Counted from the stretch's first letter, positions 44,776 through 56,331 are shown. The stretch: 64,000 nt of DNA from Hyphomicrobiales bacterium (GCA_900465685.1 UEGR01000014.1:1-64000), one strand, 5' to 3'. Numbers and translations: made by a program. The notes: generated from the letters alone by a model not told the origin.

Positions 44776-45600
44776 ATGCACGAAAGAGAGCGCCACCGCA
44801 TCATCCTGAGCGCTGTTCAGGAGAAACCGGTGATCACCATTCAGGATCTGGTGGAATTGACGGAGGCGTCCGAAGCGACCCTTCGGCGCGATATCGCATC
44901 GTTACATATGCAGGGCCGTATCAAGCGCGTGCGCGGTGGGGCCGAAGCCATCCATCCGCCGCAGTTCGGCAGTCTGGCAGGGCGTCCGTTCAAGGTTTCC
45001 GAGTCTGAAAATGGTGATCGCAAGCGCGCCATCGCCCGCGAAGCTGTGGCGCTTTGCGATGAAGGCGACAGCATCATCATCAACGGCGGCTCCACGACAT
45101 TCCAGATGGTGCATTATCTGACGGCACGCCGCCTTCAGGTGCTGACCAACTCCTTCGCTATTGCCGAACATCTGTTGCGGCAGTCGAAAAGCACGGTGAT
45201 CGTGCCCGGCGGCGCGATCTATCGCGACCAGAGCCTGATCCTTTCGCCTTTCGACAATGACGTCATCCGTAATTTTTACGGTCGGCGCATGTTCATGGGC
45301 TGTCAGGGTGTGAGCCCGCTCGGCGTGATGGAATCCGACGCGCTGATCATCCAGAGCGAACAGAAACTGATGGGCCAGGCGGACGAACTTGTCCTGATGG
45401 TCGATTCATCGAAATTCACCCGCCGTTCCAGCCTCATCCTTTGCCCGCTCGACCGTGTCAGCACGCTGATCACCGATGACGGCATTTCCGATGAGGCGCG
45501 GCGGATGGTCGAAAATGCGGGTATCCGGCTGATTGTAGCGCAGGTTTCCGCAAATGCCGGCAAGGGCGGCGAACAGGGGGATTCCGCCGAGGTTGCCTGA
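44776..45600 (+). CDS. rhaR: DeoR-family regulator of rhamnose catabolism
   Basis: A 274 aa DeoR-type regulator. The N-terminal helix-turn-helix is ITIQDLVELTEASEATLRRD, with the family signature continuing into LHMQGRIKRVRGGAEA, and the C-terminal sugar-phosphate sensing domain has GDSIIINGGSTT. It most likely binds the inverted repeat at 44663-44735 and is relieved by a rhamnose-derived sugar phosphate. The ATG at 44776 has AGGAGGAG upstream; an ATG at 44758 is in frame but poorly placed. Confidence 0.9.
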   Translation: MHERERHRIILSAVQEKPVITIQDLVELTEASEATLRRDIASLHMQGRIKRVRGGAEAIHPPQFGSLAGRPFKVSESENGDRKRAIAREAVALCDEGDSIIINGGSTTFQMVHYLTARRLQVLTNSFAIAEHLLRQSKSTVIVPGGAIYRDQSLILSPFDNDVIRNFYGRRMFMGCQGVSPLGVMESDALIIQSEQKLMGQADELVLMVDSSKFTRRSSLILCPLDRVSTLITDDGISDEARRMVENAGIRLIVAQVSANAGKGGEQGDSAEVA

Positions 45601-45615
45601 GCCAACTCTATTATC

Positions 45616-45635
45616 ATCCCGGCCAATGCCGGGAT
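45616..45635 (+). terminator. Hairpin between rhaR and rhaS
   Basis: A perfect stem ATCCCGGC/GCCGGGAT with a four-base CAAT loop lies in the 75-base gap after rhaR. There is no strong T-tract, so it may be a partial terminator or protect the rhaS message. Confidence 0.45.
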
Positions 45636-45675
45636 CATCGTGAAACATATGTCTTTATACTGGGAGGAATGAGAC

Positions 45676-46671
45676 ATGAAGCTTTTCAAGAAACTCGCAC
45701 TTGGTACCGCACTGGCTGTCGCCTTCATGGCAAGTCAGGCGCAGGCCGCCGACATCAAGATCGCGCTCGTCGCGAAGTCGCTCGGCAATGGCTTCTTTGA
45801 AGCCGCCAACAAGGGTGCGCAGGAAGCCGCCAAGGAACTTGGCGGCGTCGAGGTCATCTATACCGGCCCGACCACCACAACCGCCGAAGGCCAGATTGAA
45901 GTCATCAATTCGCTGATTGCCCAGGGCGTCAACGCCATCGCCATTTCCGCCAACGACCCGGATGCGGTCGTACCGGCGCTGAAAAAGGCTGCCCAGCGCG
46001 GCATCAAGGTGATTTCGTGGGATTCGGGTGTGGCTCCAGCTGGCCGTATCGTGCATCTCAACCCATCGTCCAACGAGCTGATCGGCAAGATGTGCCTGAA
46101 GCTTGCAGCCGATCACCTGCCGGACGGCAAGGGCGATTTCGCGATCCTGTCCGCCACCACCACCTCGACCAACCAGAATATCTGGATCGGCGAGATGAAG
46201 AAGCAGCTCAAGGACTTCCCGGGCCTCAATCTGGTCACGACCGTCTATGGCGACGATCTGGCCGACAAGAGCTATCGTGAAGCACAGGGCCTCCTGAAGT
46301 CGAACCCGAACGTCAAGGTCATCGTGGCGCCGACGACCGTGGGCGTTCTGGCCGCTTCGCAGGCCGTAAAGGATGCCGGCAAGATCGGCGATGTCTATGT
46401 GACGGGCCTCGGCCTGCCGTCCGAAATGGCTGGCGCCATCAAGTCCGGCGCGACCAAGGAATTCGCCATCTGGAACCCGATCGATCTCGGCTATTCCGCA
46501 ACCCAGATCGCCTATCACCTCGTGAAGGGTGATGCTGATGGCAAGCCGGGCTCCGAAATCGATGCCGGACGCATGGGCAAGATCAAGATCGGCGAAAACG
46601 GCGAAGCCGCGATGAGCGATCCTTTCGTCTATGACGAGAAGAACATCGACCAGTTCTCCAAGGTCTTCTGA
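45676..46671 (+). CDS. rhaS: Rhamnose ABC transporter binding protein
   Basis: A 331 aa periplasmic sugar-binding protein with a Sec signal peptide (residues 1-24, ending AQAAD). The mature part has the ribose-binding-protein fold features IALVAKSLGNGFFEAANKGA and SANDPDAVVPALKKAA. Gene order and relatives in rhizobia identify it as RhaS of the rhamnose importer. The ribosome site is GGGAGGAATGAG. The interspersed repeat downstream would favour higher expression of this gene than of the transporter. Confidence 0.92.
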   Translation: MKLFKKLALGTALAVAFMASQAQAADIKIALVAKSLGNGFFEAANKGAQEAAKELGGVEVIYTGPTTTTAEGQIEVINSLIAQGVNAIAISANDPDAVVPALKKAAQRGIKVISWDSGVAPAGRIVHLNPSSNELIGKMCLKLAADHLPDGKGDFAILSATTTSTNQNIWIGEMKKQLKDFPGLNLVTTVYGDDLADKSYREAQGLLKSNPNVKVIVAPTTVGVLAASQAVKDAGKIGDVYVTGLGLPSEMAGAIKSGATKEFAIWNPIDLGYSATQIAYHLVKGDADGKPGSEIDAGRMGKIKIGENGEAAMSDPFVYDEKNIDQFSKVF

Positions 46672-46676
46672 TCGGA

Positions 46677-46730
46677 AAGCGCATCCCGAAAAGTGTGAAA
46701 CGGTTTTCGGACACGATGCGCATTTTAAAA
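46677..46730. repeat. Interspersed palindromic repeat, short form (third copy)
   Basis: The block GCGCATCCCGAAAAGTGTG and the complementary TTTTCGG...ATGCGC arms match the first half of the copy at 16484 nearly base for base. The second half seen in the other two copies is absent. It lies six bases after the rhaS stop and about 65 bases before rhaT. Confidence 0.75.
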
Positions 46731-46794
46731 AGAGGCGGCATTCGCTGAACGGGTGCCGCCTCCCGTTCCCCAGAATCGATTTCAGGTGTCTGCA

Positions 46795-48360
<1,566 letters not shown>

Positions 48361-48363
48361 ATC

Positions 48364-49362
48364 ATGAAACAATTGCTGAAACAGCGGGAACTCCTGCTCC
48401 TCGTCATCATCGCGCTTCTGGTGGGCCTGTTTGCAAGCCGCGCGCCGGGCTTTGCCAGCGTCGGCAATCTGGCGGGCATCTTCAACGACACGTCGATCCT
48501 GATCATCATCGCGCTTGGACAGATGGCGGTGATCCTGACCAAATCCATCGATCTATCGGTTGCTGCCAATCTCGCCTTTACCGGCATGGCCGTGGCAATG
48601 CTCAACGCCACCTATCCGGGCCTGCCTCTGGTGCTGCTGATCGTGCTTGCCATCGGCATCGGTGCGGTTTTGGGCGCGATCAACGGCATTCTCGTCTGGA
48701 AGCTCAATATTCCGGCAATTGTCGTCACGCTTGGCACACTCACCATCTATCGCGGCATGGCCTTTGTGCTGTCCGGCGGCGCATGGGTGAATGCGCATCA
48801 GATGACAGCGCCCTTCCTCAACACGCCACGCACGCCTTTTCTCGGCCTGCCGCTCCTCGGCTGGACGGCGATCCTGATCGTGGCGCTCGTCTATGTGTTG
48901 CTGACGCGGACATTCTTCGGTCGCGCCCTTTATGCTTCCGGCGGCAATCCGACCGCCGCCGTCTATACCGGCATCGATGTTGGTCGCACACGCTTCTTCG
49001 CCTTTGTGCTTTCGGGTGCGCTCGCCGGACTGTGCGGCTATCTCTGGGTGTCGCGCTATGCCGTCGCCTATGTGGATGTGGCCGCCGGTTTCGAACTCGA
49101 CAGCGTTGCGGCCTGCGTCATCGGCGGCATCTCGACACTTGGCGGCATCGGCACAGTTGCCGGTGCCGTTCTGGGCGCGCTGTTTCTCGGCGTCATCAAG
49201 AACGCTTTGCCGGTCATCGACATATCGCCCTTCTGGCAGATGGCGATCTCCGGTTCCGTGATCATTCTGGCGGTGATTTTCAATGCGCGGCAGGAAAAGC
49301 GGCGTGGACGCATCATCCTGCGCGACAAGGCCGCGAAGACTTATGAGGAGGTTGCGGCATGA
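48364..49362 (+). CDS. rhaP: Rhamnose ABC transporter permease RhaP
   Basis: A 332 aa inner-membrane permease of the RbsC type with about ten helices, including MAVILTKSIDLSVAANLAF and the C-terminal GGISTLGGIGTVAGAVLGA. It starts three bases after rhaT and overlaps rhaQ by four bases. Together with RhaQ it forms the channel for rhamnose. Confidence 0.9.
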   Translation: MKQLLKQRELLLLVIIALLVGLFASRAPGFASVGNLAGIFNDTSILIIIALGQMAVILTKSIDLSVAANLAFTGMAVAMLNATYPGLPLVLLIVLAIGIGAVLGAINGILVWKLNIPAIVVTLGTLTIYRGMAFVLSGGAWVNAHQMTAPFLNTPRTPFLGLPLLGWTAILIVALVYVLLTRTFFGRALYASGGNPTAAVYTGIDVGRTRFFAFVLSGALAGLCGYLWVSRYAVAYVDVAAGFELDSVAACVIGGISTLGGIGTVAGAVLGALFLGVIKNALPVIDISPFWQMAISGSVIILAVIFNARQEKRRGRIILRDKAAKTYEEVAA

Positions 49363-50369
49363 GCCAGACGGACATGAACGACCAGCGCCGTCATATTCCC
49401 GACCGCCTCGGAACACCCTTCTCGCGCATCTTTGCAAGCTGGGAAATGTTGCTGCTTGGCGTGGCAATTGCGATCTTCATCGCGAATTCTTTCGCCTCGC
49501 CCTATTTCCTCGATGCGTGGAACCTCTCCGACGCCACATTCAACTTCACCGAAAAGGCGCTGATCGCCTTTGCGATGACGCTTCTGATCATTTCCGGTGA
49601 AATCGACCTCTCGGTCGCCGCCATCATTGCGCTTTCCTCGACCGCGATGGGTGCGGCTGCGCAGGCTGGTGTCGGCACGCCGGGTCTGGTCTGCATCGGC
49701 ATCGGCACCGGCCTTGTCTGCGGCGCAATCAATGGTGGGCTGGTGGCCGGGCTGAAACTGCCATCCATCGTCGTAACCATCGGCACGATGAGCCTTTTCC
49801 GCGGCATTTCCTATATCGTGCTCGGCGATCAGGCCTTTGGCGGCTATCCGGAGAGCTTTGCCTATTTCGGGCAAGGCTATGTGTTCTGGGTCTTCTCGTT
49901 CGAATTCGCGCTGTTCATTCTGTTCGCTGTGCTGTTTGGCGTTCTGCTGCATGCCACCAGCTTTGGACGCCGCATCTATGCCATCGGCAATAATGAGTTC
50001 GCGGCCCGCTTTTCCGGCATTCCGGTTGAAAAAACCAAATTCGTGCTTTTCCTGATGACCGGCGTGATGAGTGGCATCGCCGCCGTCTGCCTGACCTCGC
50101 GCCTCGGCTCCACGCGCCCATCCATCGCGCAAGGCTGGGAACTGGAAATCGTCACCATGGTCGTGCTGGGCGGCGTATCGATCCTCGGCGGATCGGGCAC
50201 CATTGTCGGCGTGGTGATTGCGGCTTTCGTGATGGGCCTTGTGACCTTCGGGCTAGGCCTTCTCAACGTGCCGGGCATCGTCATGTCGATCTTTATCGGC
50301 CTCCTGCTCATCGTCACCATTTCGCTGCCGATCCTCATCCGGCAGCTCAAGGGGAGGCGCGCGACATGA
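49359..50369 (+). CDS. rhaQ: Rhamnose ABC transporter permease RhaQ
   Basis: A 336 aa RbsC-type permease, with [20 protein letters not shown] and [19 protein letters not shown]. It overlaps rhaP and rhaU by four bases each, so it is translationally coupled on both sides. Confidence 0.9.
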   Translation: MSQTDMNDQRRHIPDRLGTPFSRIFASWEMLLLGVAIAIFIANSFASPYFLDAWNLSDATFNFTEKALIAFAMTLLIISGEIDLSVAAIIALSSTAMGAAAQAGVGTPGLVCIGIGTGLVCGAINGGLVAGLKLPSIVVTIGTMSLFRGISYIVLGDQAFGGYPESFAYFGQGYVFWVFSFEFALFILFAVLFGVLLHATSFGRRIYAIGNNEFAARFSGIPVEKTKFVLFLMTGVMSGIAAVCLTSRLGSTRPSIAQGWELEIVTMVVLGGVSILGGSGTIVGVVIAAFVMGLVTFGLGLLNVPGIVMSIFIGLLLIVTISLPILIRQLKGRRAT

Positions 50370-50686
50370 CGGCCGAACGCTATGCATTTCGCATGACGCT
50401 TAATCCGGGCATGGAAGCGGAATATCGCCGCCGCCATGACGAGATCTGGCCCGAACTGGTCGAACTTCTGCACACGGCTGGCGTGTCGGACTATGCGATC
50501 TATCTCGATGAAGAAACCAACATTTTGTTCGGCGTGCTGACGCGCAGCGCCGGACACGGCATGGCGGCCCTGCCCGACCATCCCGTCATGAAGAAATGGT
50601 GGGCGCATATGGCCGACATCATGGCGACGAACCCCGACAATTCACCGGTTTCTGTCGATCTCAAGCCAGTGTTTCACATGTCATGA
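50366..50686 (+). CDS. rhaU: L-rhamnose mutarotase
   Basis: A 106 aa dimeric alpha-beta-barrel enzyme that interconverts the alpha and beta anomers of L-rhamnose. The family features are the early His in [16 protein letters not shown], the middle segment [17 protein letters not shown] and the C-terminal WWAHMADIM. It overlaps rhaQ and rhaK by four bases each. Confidence 0.93.
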   Translation: MTAERYAFRMTLNPGMEAEYRRRHDEIWPELVELLHTAGVSDYAIYLDEETNILFGVLTRSAGHGMAALPDHPVMKKWWAHMADIMATNPDNSPVSVDLKPVFHMS

Positions 50687-52071
50687 AGCGCATAGCCATT
50701 CTCGATATCGGCAAGACCAATGCCAAAGTCGTCGTGATCGATGCGGCAGGCGGTGAGGAAATTGCCGCGCGCCGCATGCCGAACACCGTTCTGCGCGACG
50801 GTCCCTATCCGCATTATGATATCGAGGCGCTGTGGCGCTTCTTTCTGGCAAGCCTGGCGGAATTTGCGCAAGAGCCGGGCTTCGATGCCATTTCCATCAC
50901 CACGCATGGCGCGTCAGCAGTCCTTGTCGCTAGAGACGGCACACTGGCCATGCCGGTTCTCGACTACGAACTCGAATATCCAGCCGAAATCCGCGCCGCC
51001 TATGCGGCCATAAAGCCGGATTTTCGCGATACATTTTCGCCGACCCTGTCGCTCGGCCTCAATCTCGGTGCGCAGCTTCACTATCTGAAAACGGTCTTTC
51101 CTGCCGATTTCGCGCGCGCGCATTTCATATTCACCTACCCGCAATATTGGGCATGGCGTCTGACCGGCATTGCCGCATCGGAAGTGACATCGCTTGGCTG
51201 CCACACGGATTTGTGGCTGCCGAAGCAATCGGCTTTTTCGGCGCTTGTCGACCTACTGAACATTCGCGAAAAATTCCCGCCGCTGCGCTCCGCCTTCGAT
51301 GCGCTAGGGCCGCTACTGCCGGAGATCGCGACCAATATCGGACTGCCCTCGCCTGTTCCGGTGCATTGCGGCATTCACGATTCCAACGCATCGCTGCTCG
51401 CACATTTGATGGATCGCAAAGGCCCGTTTTCGGTGGTTTCGACGGGCACATGGGTGGTGAGCTTCGCCGTCGGCGGCAATCTCGACCAGCTGGACCCGAA
51501 ACGCGATACGCTCGCCAATGTTGACGCCTATGGGCGGGCCGTGCCTTCGGCGCGCTATATGGGCGGGCGCGAATTCGATCTGATGACCGAAGGGCTGCAA
51601 AAGCCCTCGCCTGCTGAATACGACAGGCTTGCCGTACAGGTTCTGCATCGCAGGATTATGGCTCAGCCTTCAGCTGTTCCGGGCTGCGGCCCTTTCCCTG
51701 ACACGCATCTGCGCTGGCGCAATGCGGATCAGGCAAGCGATGCCGAACGCTATGCAGCTGCGTGCATCTATGCCGCGCTGATGACGGAAAGCTGTCTTGG
51801 CCTATTGGGCGCCAAGGGACCAATTGTGGTCGAAGGTCCATTTTCTGAAAATGCTATTTATCTGAAAGCATTGGCGAATTTCTCCGGGCGCGAGGTTGAG
51901 GCCATTGCCGGATCAACCGGTACGGCCACTGGTGCTGGGCTTCTGGCCGGTGCTGCGCCCCAGGAAAAGCACGGCAGAACCTATCATCCCGACGATGATG
52001 CTTCCGGCAACACCTATGCCGCCTATCGCGCACAGTGGCTGGAAGTTGTCGCGCCGCAACCAGCGCACTGA
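50683..52071 (+). CDS. rhaK: Rhamnulokinase-type sugar kinase
   Basis: A 462 aa FGGY-family kinase. The N-terminal phosphate loop is [14 protein letters not shown], the sugar-binding middle includes [10 protein letters not shown], and the second ATP segment is [13 protein letters not shown]. In R. leguminosarum this kinase is required for rhamnose use and also affects transport through the ABC system. It ends the rhaRSTPQUK operon. The ATG at 50683 overlaps rhaU by four bases. Confidence 0.9.
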   Translation: MKRIAILDIGKTNAKVVVIDAAGGEEIAARRMPNTVLRDGPYPHYDIEALWRFFLASLAEFAQEPGFDAISITTHGASAVLVARDGTLAMPVLDYELEYPAEIRAAYAAIKPDFRDTFSPTLSLGLNLGAQLHYLKTVFPADFARAHFIFTYPQYWAWRLTGIAASEVTSLGCHTDLWLPKQSAFSALVDLLNIREKFPPLRSAFDALGPLLPEIATNIGLPSPVPVHCGIHDSNASLLAHLMDRKGPFSVVSTGTWVVSFAVGGNLDQLDPKRDTLANVDAYGRAVPSARYMGGREFDLMTEGLQKPSPAEYDRLAVQVLHRRIMAQPSAVPGCGPFPDTHLRWRNADQASDAERYAAACIYAALMTESCLGLLGAKGPIVVEGPFSENAIYLKALANFSGREVEAIAGSTGTATGAGLLAGAAPQEKHGRTYHPDDDASGNTYAAYRAQWLEVVAPQPAH

Positions 52072-52096
52072 TCGTCAGCGCCCTCTCCCAACAAGT

Positions 52097-52114
52097 TGTC
52101 ACGTGATTGTGACA
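52097..52114. promoter_or_regulatory. Palindrome upstream of MarR-EmrAB operon
   Basis: TGTCAC and GTGACA arms with a six-base spacer, 26 bases after the rhaK stop and about 30 bases upstream of the predicted -35 of the marR gene. A possible distal regulator site. Confidence 0.35.
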
Positions 52115-52144
52115 TCGCTGGCGCAAGCCGGCGGTCCAATTCGC

Positions 52145-52195
52145 TTGCCATGTTCAAGACATTTGTCATAAGCTGCAAATAATAAGGTAGCTTAT
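52145..52195 (+). promoter_or_regulatory. marR-emrAB promoter with candidate MarR operator
   Basis: A promoter can be read as TTGCCA (52145-52150), a 16-base spacer and CATAAG (52167-52172). An inverted repeat ATAAGCT/AGCTTAT with a 14-base spacer (52168-52195) covers the -10 and the region up to the GTG start, which is where a MarR repressor would bind. Confidence 0.45.
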
Positions 52196-52201
52196 AAATA
52201 A

Positions 52202-52690
52202 GTGGGCATACAAGTGGCGGACACCCGCGTTCTCGGTTTTCTGTTGCATGATGTTGCCCGCCTTCTTCGCAAACGTTTTGAACAGCGCGCACGCGGAACT
52301 GGCCTGACACGGGCCCAGTGGCAAACGCTGGCATTCCTCTCGAAGAATGACGGGATCATGCAACGCAGTCTGGCTGATCTGCTGGACGTGGAGGCTATAA
52401 CCCTTACGCGCATTCTCGACCGGCTCGTCGAACAGGGATTTGTCGAAAGACGGCCCCATCCGACCGATCGGCGTGCGCATTTGATTTACATATGCGAGGC
52501 GGCGATGCCGCTTCTGGAAGATATGCGCGAACTCGGCGGCCAGACGCGGGCCGAGGCGCTTGAAGGTGTTTCGCAGGCGGAACAGGAACAGCTGATCCAG
52601 ACCCTCCTGTCGATGAAAGACAATCTCTCCCGGGCTTGCCGGTCTCCCGCAAGTCCTGAAATCGTCAACGAAGATACAGATCATGACTGA
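52202..52690 (+). CDS. MarR-family regulator
   Basis: A 162 aa winged-helix regulator. The recognition segment is LADLLDVEAITLTRILDRLVEQG, followed by the beta-wing VERRPHPTDRRAHL. It is the first gene of an operon with an EmrA/EmrB efflux pair and overlaps emrA by eight bases, so it is probably the pump's drug-responsive repressor. The GTG at 52202 is used; a second GTG at 52214 is also possible. Confidence 0.87.
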   Translation: MGIQVADTRVLGFLLHDVARLLRKRFEQRARGTGLTRAQWQTLAFLSKNDGIMQRSLADLLDVEAITLTRILDRLVEQGFVERRPHPTDRRAHLIYICEAAMPLLEDMRELGGQTRAEALEGVSQAEQEQLIQTLLSMKDNLSRACRSPASPEIVNEDTDHD

Positions 52691-53897
52691 TACGTCCAAT
52701 ATCGTAAAACATCCCGCCGCTATCGAACGGGATGAGCCTGAAGCACGTCAGGAAACCCACGCCGAAAGCACCGGTCCGGCCGCGCAGCCGCAAAGCTCCA
52801 TCGACGCGACCCTGAAGCCGAGCGCGAGCGACATCGCCGCACGTCGCCGGTTGAAGCGCCGCCGCATGATGTTTTCGCTTCTGCCGCTGGCGCTTGTTGT
52901 CGGCGGCTATTTCTACGTCACTGGCGGGCGCTATGTTTCGACAGATAATGCCTATGTACAGGCCGATATGGTGGGCATCTCGACCGATGTTTCGGGACTT
53001 GTTGCCGGCATTGATGTGCATGAAAACGAGCTGGTCAAAGCCGGTCAGGTGCTGTTTCGCCTGAAGCCGGATTCCTTTGCCATTGCGCTTGAAGGTGCGC
53101 AGGCCGAACTCGGCCAGGTGCGCAACCAGATATTGGGTCTTCAGGCCAGCTATCAGCAGTCGCTTGCCGAAATCACGCAGGCCGAAGCCGATCTGCCTTT
53201 CTATCAGGCCACATTCAAGCGGCAGCAGGATCTCGTGGCGACCAGCGCGTCATCGCGCGCGACATTCGATCAGGCAAAGCACGATCTCGATGCTGCCCAG
53301 CAGAAGGTTGCCGTGGCCAAGGCGCAGGCCCAGTCGGCGCTGGCTCAGCTTGGCGGCAATGCTGACCAGCCTGTGGAACAGAACCCGCTTTACCTGCAAG
53401 CCAAGGCCAAGGTGGATGAGGCCCAGCGCCAGCTCAATGACGCCACCATTCGCGCGCCGTTTGACGGCATCGTCACCAATGTGAACAGCCTGCAGGTCGG
53501 CTCCTATCTGCAAGCCGCGCAACAGGCATTCTCGCTGGTTTCATCCGATCATCTCTGGATCACCGCCAATCCGAAGGAAACCGAACTGACGGGGATCGAA
53601 CCCGGCCAGCCCGTAACGATTTCGGTCGATACCTATCCCGATGCGCGCTGGGAAGGCAAAGTCGCCAGCATCAGCCCGGCTTCGGGCTCCAGCTTCTCGC
53701 TGCTGCCAGCCCAGAATACGTCTGGCAACTGGGTCAAGGTCGTGCAGCGCATCCCCATGCGTGTCAGCATCGACAATAAGAGCGGCCAGCCGCCGCTGCG
53801 TGTCGGCATGAGCGTCAATGTTGAAGTCGATACCGGCCACCCGCGCGGTCTGCCGAGCTTCATTACCAATCTTTTCGGCGGTGGAAACCATGTCTAA
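52683..53897 (+). CDS. EmrA-like membrane fusion protein (HlyD family)
   Basis: A 404 aa periplasmic adaptor. A cytoplasmic, charged N-terminus of about 60 residues is followed by one membrane helix (FSLLPLALVVGGYFYV), two lipoyl-like segments (ISTDVSGLVAGIDVHENELVKAGQVL and ATIRAPFDGIVTNVN, each quoted partly) and a coiled-coil hairpin between them. It links the inner-membrane MFS pump encoded next to an outer-membrane channel. Genes on both sides overlap by eight bases. Confidence 0.9.
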   Translation: MTDTSNIVKHPAAIERDEPEARQETHAESTGPAAQPQSSIDATLKPSASDIAARRRLKRRRMMFSLLPLALVVGGYFYVTGGRYVSTDNAYVQADMVGISTDVSGLVAGIDVHENELVKAGQVLFRLKPDSFAIALEGAQAELGQVRNQILGLQASYQQSLAEITQAEADLPFYQATFKRQQDLVATSASSRATFDQAKHDLDAAQQKVAVAKAQAQSALAQLGGNADQPVEQNPLYLQAKAKVDEAQRQLNDATIRAPFDGIVTNVNSLQVGSYLQAAQQAFSLVSSDHLWITANPKETELTGIEPGQPVTISVDTYPDARWEGKVASISPASGSSFSLLPAQNTSGNWVKVVQRIPMRVSIDNKSGQPPLRVGMSVNVEVDTGHPRGLPSFITNLFGGGNHV

Positions 53898-55434
53898 CGT
53901 CGCCATTTCCGGCGCGTCTATCGTCGCACATCGCGGCGCGATCACCGCTTGCGTCATTCTCGCGGTCATCATGCAGGCGCTGGATACGACGATTGCCAAT
54001 GTCGCCCTGCCCTATATTCAGGGCAGCGTTTCGGCAAGCGCCGACCAGATCAACTGGGTGCTGACCTCCTATATCGTGGCGGCCGCGATCATGACGCCGC
54101 CGTCAGGCTTTCTTGCCGCCAAATTCGGCCGCAAGCGGGTGCTGCTGGCGGCCATTGCGGGCTTCGTTGTGGCCTCCGTCCTTTGCGGTCTTGCACAATC
54201 CCTGCCGCAGATTGTCGGCTTCCGTCTTTTGCAGGGCCTGTTTGGCGCTTCGCTGGTGCCGCTGTCGCAAGGTATTCTGCTCGATATCTACACGCTGGAA
54301 GAACGTGGCTCCGCCATGGCGCTTTTCGGCGTTTCAGTGATGGTTGGGCCGGTTCTCGGACCCGTCATCGGCGGTTGGCTCACCGATAATATGAGCTGGC
54401 GCTGGGTTTTCTATATCAATGTTCCGATTGGTGCGCTGGCTTTTGCCGGGATCATGGTCTTCGTGTCCGAAACCAAGATAGATCGAATGGCGCGTCTCGA
54501 CTGGACCGGCTTCGGTCTCCTCAGTCTCGCCATTGCTTCGCTGCAATTGTTTCTCGATCGCGGCGAGCAGATGGACTGGTTTTCATCGAGCGAAATCATC
54601 ATCGAGTCGCTGGTTTGTGCGGCAGCGCTTTACCTGCTTGTTGTGCACACATTCACCGCGGAGAATTCTTTCGTCAAACCGCAGCTGTTTCTGGACCGCA
54701 ATTTCGCGGTGAGTATGCTCTTCATCTTCATTATCGGGGTGACCTATCTGGCGTCGCTGGCATTGATGACGCCTTATCTCCAGACACTGATGGGCTATCC
54801 GGTTACCACCGCCGGTATCGTGATGGGTCCGCGCGGCATGGGAACCATGGCCTGCATGTTTCTGGTCGGCAAGCTGATTGGCCGTGTCGATTCACGCTAT
54901 CTGCTTTTGACCGGTCTCGGACTGACCGCCTGGGCCATGTATGAAATGACCGGCTGGACGCCCAATATTTCGCAATGGACTATCGTGCGGGTTGGCTTCA
55001 TTCAGGGCGCGGGTCTCGGCTTCCTGTTCGTGCCGCTGACCACGATTGCCTTTTCCACCCTCCCCGCCCATCTGCGCGGTGATGGCACCGGCTTGTACAA
55101 TCTCTCGCGCAATATCGGATCCAGCGTCGGCATTTCGGTGGTTTCAGCGCTTCTGACAGAAAATGTTCAGGCCAACCACGCGGATATCAGCGCCTATGTC
55201 ACGCCGTTCAATCATAATTTCGACAGCGCGATTGTTTCGCAATATCTCAACCCGACCACGGCTGCCGGTCGCGCGCTGCTTGATAATATCATCACGCAGC
55301 AGGCGACGGTCATCTCCTATATCGATGATTTCAAGCTACTGATGCTGATGTCGCTCATGGCGATGCCGCTCGTTCTTTTGCTCCGCAAGCCGAAGATCGC
55401 GCAGGAAGTCGATCACACCATCGCCATGGAATAG
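53890..55434 (+). CDS. EmrB-like drug transporter, MFS DHA2 family
   Basis: A 514 aa transporter with 14 predicted membrane segments. The DHA2 motifs are visible: LDTTIANVALPYIQGS in helix 1, GFLAAKFGRKRVLL (motif A) and GPVLGPVIGGWLTD (motif C). It exports hydrophobic drugs or other toxic compounds with the EmrA-like adaptor. It starts eight bases before the adaptor stop. The convergent marC gene begins eight bases after its end. Confidence 0.9.
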   Translation: MSNVAISGASIVAHRGAITACVILAVIMQALDTTIANVALPYIQGSVSASADQINWVLTSYIVAAAIMTPPSGFLAAKFGRKRVLLAAIAGFVVASVLCGLAQSLPQIVGFRLLQGLFGASLVPLSQGILLDIYTLEERGSAMALFGVSVMVGPVLGPVIGGWLTDNMSWRWVFYINVPIGALAFAGIMVFVSETKIDRMARLDWTGFGLLSLAIASLQLFLDRGEQMDWFSSSEIIIESLVCAAALYLLVVHTFTAENSFVKPQLFLDRNFAVSMLFIFIIGVTYLASLALMTPYLQTLMGYPVTTAGIVMGPRGMGTMACMFLVGKLIGRVDSRYLLLTGLGLTAWAMYEMTGWTPNISQWTIVRVGFIQGAGLGFLFVPLTTIAFSTLPAHLRGDGTGLYNLSRNIGSSVGISVVSALLTENVQANHADISAYVTPFNHNFDSAIVSQYLNPTTAAGRALLDNIITQQATVISYIDDFKLLMLMSLMAMPLVLLLRKPKIAQEVDHTIAME

Positions 55435-55442
55435 AGCAAAGC

Positions 55443-56105
55443 CTACACCTTGGTAAACTCGATATAGAAATCGTGGACGCCGGAGGCCAGAAACTGCACG
55501 GCAATACAGGTCAGGAGAAAGCCCATGATCTTTGTGATCGCCTGCATGCCGTGTTCGCCAAGCATTTTCTCGATGAAAGTCGCCGACGATAGGGCTGCAT
55601 AAGCAATGCCGACCGTCAACAGAATGGCGACTATAACAATGATATGGCCGATGATCGTATGTTCTGCCGGTATCTGTGACCCGAAGCTCATCACCACGGC
55701 AATCGATCCCGGTCCTGCAAGACTGGGCATGGCAAGCGGCGAGAAGGAATAATCGATCTCGGCCTTCTTGATCTCAGAAGGCTCGACATTGACTTCCGAA
55801 GACGTGTCTTCACCAGAAAAGATCATTCTCAGCGCCAGGATCATAATGATGATACCGCCTGCCACCCGTATGCCGGGCAGCGAGATATTGAACAGCGCGA
55901 TAATCCCCTGCCCCAGCAGCAGAAAAGCCGTCAGAATGGAGAATGCGTAGATACAGGCCTTTATGGCTTGCTTTTGCTTGTTCTCCTTGCTCATCCGCTT
56001 GGTCAAAGCCATGTAGAGCGGAATGGTGGTGAGCGGGTTCATGATCGGCAGAAGGCCGATGAAGACGATAGAAACATATTTGATGAAATCGATAACCAGA
56101 CTCAC
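55443..56105 (-). CDS. MarC-family integral membrane protein
   Basis: A 220 aa protein with about six membrane helices of the MarC/UPF0056 family. Typical segments are LLPIMNPLTTIPLYMAL near the start and LAMPSLAGPGSIAVVM in the middle. The start is a GTG with AAGG upstream. The function of the family is not established; despite the name it is not shown to confer drug resistance. It is convergent with the efflux operon. Confidence 0.85.
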   Translation of the reverse strand: MSLVIDFIKYVSIVFIGLLPIMNPLTTIPLYMALTKRMSKENKQKQAIKACIYAFSILTAFLLLGQGIIALFNISLPGIRVAGGIIIMILALRMIFSGEDTSSEVNVEPSEIKKAEIDYSFSPLAMPSLAGPGSIAVVMSFGSQIPAEHTIIGHIIVIVAILLTVGIAYAALSSATFIEKMLGEHGMQAITKIMGFLLTCIAVQFLASGVHDFYIEFTKV

Positions 56106-56223
56106 AGCCTTGGTGCTCCAGCCTTGAAATTGAAGTGAACTTATTCCTCACAACGGGTCTGCTGCATATATACAACGCGTTTTGCTGTAAATACACGGAT
56201 AGATAACTTTCTTTTGTCTCGCT

Positions 56224-56240
56224 AACGCTCGATGAGCGTT
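56224..56240. other. Hairpin downstream of repC
   Basis: A perfect palindrome AACGCTC-gat-GAGCGTT lies in the 226-base gap between marC and repC. No T-tract follows on the repC strand, so it is not a standard terminator. In some repABC plasmids partition sites lie downstream of repC, but this sequence does not match the two parS-like palindromes seen upstream. Confidence 0.4.
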
Positions 56241-56331
56241 TGTTGAGTTACTGAGACTTACATTGGGTTAACCATAAATCTGACCAGAAAAGTCCAGTGT
56301 TGTGTGCGAAAGCCAAGTTCGTGCATTTGAT

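Noticed and set aside
56224-56240. Palindrome downstream of repC as a parS site
   Set aside because: Its sequence (AACGCTC-gat-GAGCGTT) has a three-base odd centre and does not match the two parS-like 16-mers.
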